Source of the DNA: Staphylococcus saprophyticus subsp. saprophyticus ATCC 15305 = NCTC 7292
GTDB taxonomy: Bacteria; Bacillota; Bacilli; Staphylococcales; Staphylococcaceae
Reading direction: 5' to 3'
DNA length: 64,000 bases
Assembly: GCF_000010125.1 (NCBI RefSeq)
Contig: NC_007350.1
Location: 1,426,001 to 1,490,000 of the forward strand
Part shown: positions 57,981 to 64,000 of the stretch, in pieces
Layout: each line of letters opens with the position of its first letter
Numbering within the stretch: position 1 is the stretch's first letter
Notes under the pieces: generated by a model
What the model was told of the DNA's origin: nothing
What the model saw: only the letters and a program-made list of their open reading frames with translations
Database searches by the model: none
Made by a program: the position numbers and the translations under genes

Positions 57981-59468
57981 TTAGTCTTTAACTTCAAGAT
58001 CAACATCATTAATGTCAATGCCTAATGCTTTAGCTACACCTTTACCATATTCACTATCCGCTTTATAACAATGACGAATATGACGGTGTTGTACTTCTAA
58101 TGTTGTACCTTGCATTTCATTCGCTGTATTTTCAAAAATACGCTCTTGCTGTTCTTTAGATTGTAATCTGAATAAACGTCCTGGCTGTTCGAAGTAGTTA
58201 TCGTCATCTTCACGGAAATCATATTCGTAAGCTTCGCCTTCTACTTTTAATCCAGGTTTTTTAAATTCAGGTTGATCTTCAAATGCACCTTCACTGTTTG
58301 GATAATAGTGCGTACTACCACCTTGATTGTTATCCAGAATTCTCATTTGACCATCTCTACTAAATGGACAGATATTTTCAATCCCTACACCTTTAGGTTG
58401 GTTTACTGGAATTTGCCAATGGTTCACACCTAATCTATAACGTTGTGCATCACCATATGAGAATAAACGTCCTTGTAACATTCTATCTGGAGAGAAGTCA
58501 ATACCAGGTACAATGTTAGTTGGTGCAAATGCTGCTTGTTCTACATCTTGGAAATAGTTATCTGGATTGCGATTAAGTTCCCATTCTCCAACTTCGATTA
58601 GTGGATAGTCGCCTTTATACCATACTTTAGTTAAGTCAAAAGGATTATCTTTATGATTTCTTGCTTGTTCTTCAGTCATTACTTGGATATACGTTTTCCA
58701 TTTTGGATAATCTTTATTTTCAATTGCTTCGAATAAATCTCTTTGTGAAGATTCTCTATCTTCTGCAATTGTTCGTGCCGCTTCATCCGGTTGTAAGTTT
58801 TCAATACCTTGTTGTGTTCTATGATGGAATTTAACCCAAACACGTTCACCTTTATCATTGTACATTGAGTACGTATGTGAACCAAAGCCATGCATATTTC
58901 TAAAGCCTTTTGGAATACCACGATCTGTCATCAAGATTGTTACTTGATGTAAAGCTTCTGGTAATGATGTCCAAAAGTCCCAATTGTTTTGAGCACTACG
59001 CATATTTGTTCTAGGATCTCGTTTAATTGCGTGGTTTAAACTTGCGAATAATTTCGGATCTCTAAAGAAGAATACTGGTGTGTTATTACCAACTAAGTCC
59101 CAGTTACCTTCATCCGTATAGAATTTCAATGCAAAACCACGAATATCACGTTCTGCATCAGCTGCACCACGTTCACCAGCTACTGTTGAAAAACGTGCGA
59201 ACATTTCTGTTTGTTTACCTACTTCAGAGAAAATACTTGCTGAAGTATATTGTGTAATATCATTTGTTACCGTAAAAGTACCAAAAGCACCTGAACCCTT
59301 AGCGTGCATACGGCGCTCCGGAATCACTTCTCTATCGAAGTGTGCCATTTGTTCTAAAAAGTACCAATCTTGCATTAATAACGGTCCTCTTGGACCCGCT
59401 GTCATACTGTTCTCTCTATCTGAGACTGGCGCACCGAAAAGGCTTGTCAATTTTTTATTATTGCTCAT
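57981..59468 (-). CDS. katA: Catalase (heme)
   Basis: Breaks down hydrogen peroxide in the cytoplasm. 495 aa small-subunit clade. Active-site His in [15 protein letters not shown] (about residue 56), Asn in [13 protein letters not shown], and the heme-ligand Tyr in [14 protein letters not shown] (about 340). Complete. AAGGGGG before the ATG. A perfect PerR-type palindrome lies 22 bp upstream, which fits peroxide- and iron-dependent control known for katA. Confidence 0.97.
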   Translation of the reverse strand: MSNNKKLTSLFGAPVSDRENSMTAGPRGPLLMQDWYFLEQMAHFDREVIPERRMHAKGSGAFGTFTVTNDITQYTSASIFSEVGKQTEMFARFSTVAGERGAADAERDIRGFALKFYTDEGNWDLVGNNTPVFFFRDPKLFASLNHAIKRDPRTNMRSAQNNWDFWTSLPEALHQVTILMTDRGIPKGFRNMHGFGSHTYSMYNDKGERVWVKFHHRTQQGIENLQPDEAARTIAEDRESSQRDLFEAIENKDYPKWKTYIQVMTEEQARNHKDNPFDLTKVWYKGDYPLIEVGEWELNRNPDNYFQDVEQAAFAPTNIVPGIDFSPDRMLQGRLFSYGDAQRYRLGVNHWQIPVNQPKGVGIENICPFSRDGQMRILDNNQGGSTHYYPNSEGAFEDQPEFKKPGLKVEGEAYEYDFREDDDNYFEQPGRLFRLQSKEQQERIFENTANEMQGTTLEVQHRHIRHCYKADSEYGKGVAKALGIDINDVDLEVKD

Positions 59469-59490
59469 TTTACTTCCCCCTTACTTCATC

Positions 59491-59513
59491 TAGATAATAA
59501 TAATTATTATCTA
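59491..59513 (-). promoter_or_regulatory. PerR box at katA
   Basis: A perfect 23-bp palindrome (arms TAGATAATAAT / ATTATTATCTA around one base). Its central 15 bp match the PerR consensus TTATAATNATTATAA at 13 positions. Confidence 0.75.
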
Positions 59514-59693
59514 GTATTTATTTTAATGTATCCTCCACGTAAAAGCAAACATTGGCTCACTAATTTTAATGACAATTTTCGCAATATTTAAACATTTTGT
59601 AATTATTACTCACAAAAAGCATTGCTTGTATTCAGTAAAAGCATTAAAATGTATTGTATATATAAAATTTCAATCGAATATAGGAGACTTTTT

Positions 59694-61139
59694 ATGGCAC
59701 AAAACAATATGAATCGCGGTCTAAATTCTCGTCATATTTCAATGATTGCAATTGGTGGTGCCATTGGTACTGGACTTTTTGTTGCAACTGGGAATGTCAT
59801 TTCTCAAGCAGGACCTGGTGGCGCTATATTAGCTTATTTAATTATTGGAATTATGTTGTATTTCTTAATGTCATCAATCGGGGAGCTAGCAACTTTCTAT
59901 CCTGTTTCTGGATCGTTTAGTTCTTATTCTACAAGGTTTGTAGATAAATCATTAGGATTTACCATGGGGTGGCTATATTGGGCAATATGGCTACTTGTAA
60001 CGAGCGTTGATATTATTATTTCTTCAAGTGTACTTTATTACTGGGATACTTTTCAATTTTTCAGTCCTGTCACATGGAGCATTATATTCTTATGCTTACT
60101 GTTCTTATTAAATATATTTTCTGTTAAAGCATTCGGTGAAACAGAATTTTGGTTATCTCTCATCAAAGTTGTAACCATCATCGTGTTTATTCTCATTGGT
60201 GTATTAACGATTGTAGGAATATTAGGTGGGAAAACTTATGGATTATCGAATTACACAACTGGTGAGGCACCATTTGTTGGTGGTATTTCAGGTTTTCTAG
60301 GCGTCCTCTTGGTAGCAGGCTTTTCAGTTGGAGGTACGGAAGTCGTTGCTGTTACTGCAGGCGAATCTTCTAACCCTGATCGCTCAATGCCAAAAGCTAT
60401 CAGACAAGTTTTCTGGAGAATTTTACTCTTTTATGTATTATCAATCGCAGTTATATCAGCAATTATCCCTTATACAGACCCAATGTTATTGAATAAAAAC
60501 GAATCGGTTTCTCAAAGCCCTTTTACCATTGTGTTTGATCGTGTTGGCATTGCATTTGCAGCTTCAGTAATAAATGCAGTTATTTTAACTTCTTTATTAT
60601 CAGCAGCTAATTCTGGGATTTATACTACAAGTAGAATGTTATTCTCTATGGCAGAAGATAGACAAGCACCTAAGTTCTTATCTAAATTAAACAAGACTAC
60701 AAAATTACCAATGACTGCATTAATTGCTACATTTGTAATTGTATTGTTCATCATAATACTAGCGCAATTCAAATCAGATATAGTGTTCTCGTTATTAAAT
60801 ATTATAGGATCACTCGTTATTGTGATTTGGGCGTCTAGTATCTTATCACAAATTAGGTTACGCTCTGCTATTAAGAAACAAAATAAAGATCCAAATGAAG
60901 TGTTGCCTTACAAAGCACCGTTTTATCCATTTGGACCAATTATTGTCATTATAGCGTTATTATTCTTATTTGTTGGTAACTCGTTAGATGCTGCTTTATC
61001 TGGAGATTTTGCCGCACTATTTAGAAATTTAGCACCTATGATTATTTTATTTGTAATTTATATCGTTCACAAATTTATTAAGAAAACTAAAATCGTCAAA
61101 CTCAGTGAGATGGATTTGAAGAGACACGATTATAATTAA
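59694..61139 (+). CDS. APC-family amino acid permease (LysP-like)
   Basis: Twelve-helix cytoplasmic-membrane importer of the amino acid-polyamine-organocation family, 481 aa. N-terminal signature RHISMIAIGGAIGTGLFVAT and later GGTEVVAVTAGESSNPDRS match the basic/aromatic amino acid permease subfamily (LysP, RocE, GabP). I start at ATG 59694, placed 8-9 nt after TAGGAGA; a TTG-type upstream extension lacks a ribosome site. Lysine is a reasonable guess but not provable. Divergent from katA. Confidence 0.87.
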   Translation: MAQNNMNRGLNSRHISMIAIGGAIGTGLFVATGNVISQAGPGGAILAYLIIGIMLYFLMSSIGELATFYPVSGSFSSYSTRFVDKSLGFTMGWLYWAIWLLVTSVDIIISSSVLYYWDTFQFFSPVTWSIIFLCLLFLLNIFSVKAFGETEFWLSLIKVVTIIVFILIGVLTIVGILGGKTYGLSNYTTGEAPFVGGISGFLGVLLVAGFSVGGTEVVAVTAGESSNPDRSMPKAIRQVFWRILLFYVLSIAVISAIIPYTDPMLLNKNESVSQSPFTIVFDRVGIAFAASVINAVILTSLLSAANSGIYTTSRMLFSMAEDRQAPKFLSKLNKTTKLPMTALIATFVIVLFIIILAQFKSDIVFSLLNIIGSLVIVIWASSILSQIRLRSAIKKQNKDPNEVLPYKAPFYPFGPIIVIIALLFLFVGNSLDAALSGDFAALFRNLAPMIILFVIYIVHKFIKKTKIVKLSEMDLKRHDYN

Positions 61140-61142
61140 AAT

Positions 61143-61188
61143 TAAAACATCGGAATAAACTGTTATGTGTTTATTCCGATGTTTTTTA
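61143..61188 (+). terminator. Permease terminator
   Basis: AAAACATCGGAATAAAC pairs perfectly with GTTTATTCCGATGTTTT, followed by TT. Confidence 0.88.
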
Positions 61189-61287
61189 ATTTGCTAACAA
61201 TTTAATTATAGAAGTAAGGATATTTTCACTGGTCAAGAAGTGTAGTATAATAACATATAATAATGACTTAACCTAGAGGTGGAAACT

Positions 61288-61602
61288 ATGGTTGGACAAA
61301 CGAATTTATTTGATGACATATTAGAGACTGAAGAACGTTTCGTTATAGTTGTGCAATCACTTGAGGAAAAGCATCAACGCTTAATCAAACGCACACTAAG
61401 AGAATACAGTAGTTTAGAGCATTCACAAATGGAAAGCCTCTTTGAACATTTAAAAGACCTATTTTTAGAAGAAACATTTGAGGAGGATCAGTCCGCATTT
61501 TCAATCACTGTTTATACAAACCTAGATTATGCTGCAGACCATGTCTATGCACATGTAAAACGACATCGAGGTAAAAATGAATGGACACATACTGCAAAAT
61601 AA
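61288..61602 (+). CDS. Conserved-looking small acidic protein, unknown function
   Basis: A 104-residue soluble protein (VGQTNLFDDILETEERFVIV onward), acidic and mostly helical by eye, with no membrane segment or signal. AGAGGTGG lies about 6 nt before the ATG at 61288; an in-frame GTG at 61279 falls in that site. A strong terminator follows. I do not recognise the family. The neighbours (permease, HAD phosphatase) give no hint. Confidence 0.7.
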   Translation: MVGQTNLFDDILETEERFVIVVQSLEEKHQRLIKRTLREYSSLEHSQMESLFEHLKDLFLEETFEEDQSAFSITVYTNLDYAADHVYAHVKRHRGKNEWTHTAK

Positions 61603-61612
61603 ATACATCTAT

Positions 61613-61662
61613 TAAAAAAGAGGTTAGGACTTTTATTTAAAGTTCTAACCTCTTTTTTAATA
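61613..61662. terminator. Bidirectional terminator
   Basis: AAAAAAGAGGTTAGGACTTT pairs with AAAGTTCTAACCTCTTTTTT with one unpaired base. Serves the small acidic protein gene and perhaps the HAD gene. Confidence 0.88.
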
Positions 61663-61742
61663 ACTACTACAAATCGTAATTTCAGTGCGCATACAAACAA
61701 ATAATTACAAAAACGATATTAATACATTAAACGCTTTAACTT

Positions 61743-62546
61743 TTATAAAATCTGTCTCAATGTATGTGGAATGCCATTGTCACTATTGCTCAATGTAATT
61801 TCATCAGCAACTGCTTTCACCTGGTCATTGGCATTGCCCATAGCAACAGCATGACCGACCACTTGCAGCATAGAAATATCGTTTGAACTATCTCCGAATG
61901 CAACTACTTCAGATAATGCAATATCTAATTTTTTAGATAAATCTGTTACTGCATTACCTTTAGAAACACCCTGTGCCATAAATTCTAAGAAATACGGCTT
62001 ACTTGTTGTCACATCTATATCTTCATTAAAGTGACCAGCTAAGTCAGTGTTAAGTTTTGAGATAGTTGATACATAATCTACACCCATTACTTTAGGCACG
62101 TCATCCTGGATGAAATCCTTTAAATCATTTACATGTTCCATAGGTAACCCAGTTAATTCCGATTCTATATTCATATATTCATGTTCACCTTCGTAAACAA
62201 TATGACCATCTTCATATGTTAAAATGAATAAATTATTTTTGCGACAATAATCCACAATTAAATCGAAATTTTCCTTAGTTACCGTTCGACTTTTTTCTAC
62301 ACTTTCAGTATTCACATTGACAGTTTTACCACCATTATAGCTAATTACATAACTTTGATATGTATCAAATTTTAATTTTTTAGCAGTTGGTAACATGCCT
62401 TCAGTAGGTCTACCAGATGCTAATACGACTTTATATCCTTGTTTTTGTATATCTAATAAATAAGATTCTGTCTCTGGACTCATTTGATTTTCATTATTCA
62501 TCAATGTGTCATCCATGTCCATGACTACCATTTTATACTTACCCAT
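61743..62546 (-). CDS. HAD-superfamily sugar/cofactor phosphatase, Cof type
   Basis: 267 aa, Cof-like IIB HAD hydrolase. Motif I VMDMDDTLMN (nucleophile Asp10 region), motif II VLASGRPTEGM, motif III Lys in GVSKGNAV, motif IV GDSSNDISML. The cap domain is type C2. Such enzymes dephosphorylate sugar phosphates, pyridoxal phosphate or FMN. It lies 47 bp downstream of thrB on the same strand, so it may be cotranscribed with thrC-thrB. The substrate is unknown. Confidence 0.9.
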   Translation of the reverse strand: MGKYKMVVMDMDDTLMNNENQMSPETESYLLDIQKQGYKVVLASGRPTEGMLPTAKKLKFDTYQSYVISYNGGKTVNVNTESVEKSRTVTKENFDLIVDYCRKNNLFILTYEDGHIVYEGEHEYMNIESELTGLPMEHVNDLKDFIQDDVPKVMGVDYVSTISKLNTDLAGHFNEDIDVTTSKPYFLEFMAQGVSKGNAVTDLSKKLDIALSEVVAFGDSSNDISMLQVVGHAVAMGNANDQVKAVADEITLSNSDNGIPHTLRQIL

Positions 62547-62593
62547 GTTGCTAATCTCCCTTCAACGTCTATATTCTATATTACAACAGATTA

Positions 62594-63511
62594 TTAACGT
62601 TGGTACAATACTTTAGTCGTTACACCTGTTTCATTGATTGTAACAAGTTCTGATCTACAATCTTTAAATTCACGCTTTAGTGCACGTACTAATTCGCCGC
62701 TTCGTTCAGGTGCTATTAATGTGAGTACTGTTGGGCCGGCACCACTAATTACTGTTGCGTATGCTAGATGTTGTTTCGCAATACCTTTAATTGTTTGAAA
62801 TTCTGGAATCAAATGTTGTCTATAAGGTTCATGGAAACCGTCTTGTTCCATCATTTTTCCAGCTAATTCATAATTATGTTGAATTAATGCACTAATCATC
62901 GTATTACTAATTGCACTATTTTGAACTGCCTTTTCATGAGAAAATGTATCAGGTAATGCGTTTCTTGCATCAATTGTTTTTAATTTATAACTTGGTATCG
63001 TTATAATAATATCAACTTTAGGTGTATCAATGTAGGAGACATCTGTAACTTTTGTATCACCGTTATAATAACCAAGCACAAGACCACCATAAATTGTTGG
63101 CGCTACATTATCTGGATGCCCTTCAAAATCCGTCGCAAGTTGTAATAGTTCATATTTAGATAGTTCAATATCTCCAAAGTAGTTAGCGATATACAATGCA
63201 CCCACTAAAGCCGAAGCAGATGAACCTAATCCTCTTGCTAAAGGAATTTCACTTCTCATTTCTACATTTAAATTTGGCAATTCAACTTCATATGTTTCAG
63301 CAACTTTTTGTGCGATTTGGTAAATGTAGTGGCTCTCATCATTAGGCAGTTCATCTACATTAGGTCCAATATGATTAAAAGACCATTGATCTTCATCGTT
63401 CACAGTAACGTCTAAATATAAGAATTTATTTAAAGCCATTCCTATAGAATCAAATCCGACACCTAAGTTAGCTGTAGATGCCGGAATTTTTAAATGTAAC
63501 GCTTCTTTCAT
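62594..63511 (-). CDS. thrB: Homoserine kinase
   Basis: GHMP kinase phosphorylating homoserine for threonine synthesis, 305 aa. GHMP signature [16 protein letters not shown] (about residues 89-104) is the phosphate-binding loop, with the N-terminal [20 protein letters not shown] and C-terminal [10 protein letters not shown] (motif 3). One base separates the thrC stop from its ATG, so the two are coupled. Confidence 0.96.
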   Translation of the reverse strand: MKEALHLKIPASTANLGVGFDSIGMALNKFLYLDVTVNDEDQWSFNHIGPNVDELPNDESHYIYQIAQKVAETYEVELPNLNVEMRSEIPLARGLGSSASALVGALYIANYFGDIELSKYELLQLATDFEGHPDNVAPTIYGGLVLGYYNGDTKVTDVSYIDTPKVDIIITIPSYKLKTIDARNALPDTFSHEKAVQNSAISNTMISALIQHNYELAGKMMEQDGFHEPYRQHLIPEFQTIKGIAKQHLAYATVISGAGPTVLTLIAPERSGELVRALKREFKDCRSELVTINETGVTTKVLYQR

Positions 63512-63512
63512 G

Positions 63513-64000
63513 CTATAGTGCCCCTTTGATGTAATCTAAAATACTCTGTCTATCATTTGGTAATGGTTTAATTGGATTATCTAATAGTGAAATGGCTGTA
63601 TCAGGGTCTTTCAGTCCATTACCTGTTAGAACTGCAACAACTTTTTTGCCTTGAGGCAATTTACCAGCGCGATGTAATTTTATCAATCCTGCAATTGATG
63701 CATTACTTGCTGGTTCACTAAATACACCTTCATTGCGAGCCATTAATTGGTATGCTTCTAAAATTTCTTCATCTGTCACACTATCAATATAACCATTTGA
63801 TTCTTCTAGTGCATTCGTCGCTTTATCCCAACTTGCTGGATTACCAATTCTAATTGCTGTTGCCACTGTATCAGGATTTTTAACAACTTTATTTTGAACG
63901 ATAGGAGAGGCACCTTCTGCTTGAAAACCATACATGTTAGGCAATTGAGTGCCATTTTTATCACTATATTCTTTAAAACCTTTCCAATATGCAGAAATAT
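63513..64000 (-). CDS. thrC: Threonine synthase (partial, N-terminus off the window)
   Basis: PLP enzyme converting phosphohomoserine to threonine. Only the last 162 codons are in the window; the frame is open to the edge ([13 protein letters not shown], then [16 protein letters not shown]). Segments such as [33 protein letters not shown] and [17 protein letters not shown] are typical for the small (class II) ThrC of Gram-positives. Upstream gene of the thrC-thrB operon; a homoserine dehydrogenase gene is expected beyond the edge. Confidence 0.95.
   Translation of the reverse strand, partial: ISAYWKGFKEYSDKNGTQLPNMYGFQAEGASPIVQNKVVKNPDTVATAIRIGNPASWDKATNALEESNGYIDSVTDEEILEAYQLMARNEGVFSEPASNASIAGLIKLHRAGKLPQGKKVVAVLTGNGLKDPDTAISLLDNPIKPLPNDRQSILDYIKGAL

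Noticed and set aside
1..64000. CRISPR arrays, tRNA or rRNA genes
   Set aside because: No regularly spaced repeats and no cloverleaf or rRNA-like sequence noticed on reading.

Overview
The window is a chromosomal segment of a low-GC Gram-positive bacterium, almost certainly a coagulase-negative Staphylococcus. The core gene order (tyrA, Y-family polymerase, msrR, msrA, mprF, alsT, parC-parE, plsY, acnA, mscL, sbcC-sbcD, tkt, lexA/sosA, guaC, rpsN, rpmG, katA, thrB-thrC) is the staphylococcal order I know from S. aureus. Several proteins have the family-typical staphylococcal lengths, such as SosA at 77 aa, MsrR at 327 and PhnC at 257. The exact species cannot be named from the sequence.

Layout. 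1-5.4 kb: the end of a Fur-boxed siderophore-binding lipoprotein, small membrane proteins, an M42 aminopeptidase, a 2-hydroxyacid dehydrogenase and tyrA. 5.4-9 kb: an SOS-boxed Y-family polymerase, a tautomerase, msrR and msrA. 8.9-13.7 kb: a ribose ABC operon (rbsR-D-A-C-B) with LacI-type operators and a distal cre site, lying between msrA and mprF. 14-27.7 kb: mprF, an AI-2E-family permease, an acyltransferase, a frameshifted exported protein, glcT, alsT and parE-parC. 27.9-35 kb: plsY, a HesB-like protein, a thioesterase, aconitase, a betaine/choline-type transporter and mscL. 35-47.9 kb: sbcDC, ccdC-like, tkt, sosA/lexA, a CAP-domain protein, guaC, and a divergent pair of ribosomal protein genes (rpsN, rpmG) with Zur-like boxes.

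Accessory island, 47930-57625. This segment sits between rpmG and katA and is bounded by two directly oriented copies of one IS30-family element. The left copy is complete; the right copy has lost its left 304 bp. The cargo is visibly richer in G+C than its surroundings. It holds a phosphonate/phosphite-type ABC transporter (phnD-C-E-E), a secreted protein with a glutamine-amidotransferase-like N-domain, a cytoplasmic 5'-nucleotidase-type metallophosphatase and a lipoprotein gene decapitated by the right IS copy. The trinucleotide TTA lies directly outside both outer ends, as expected if the whole unit inserted as a composite transposon.

Regulation. Seven LexA-type boxes mark four SOS loci (polymerase, parE-parC, sbcD-sbcC, sosA/lexA) within about 38 kb. 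Other sites read here are two Fur-like boxes (siderophore lipoprotein; upstream of acnA), a CcpC/CcpE-type dyad at acnA, a perfect PerR-type palindrome at katA, paired Zur-like boxes between rpsN and rpmG, and a CodY-like box plus a perfect inverted repeat in the tyrA promoter. No rRNA, tRNA, CRISPR array or prophage was seen. The most interesting object is the IS30-bounded phosphorus-acquisition island.
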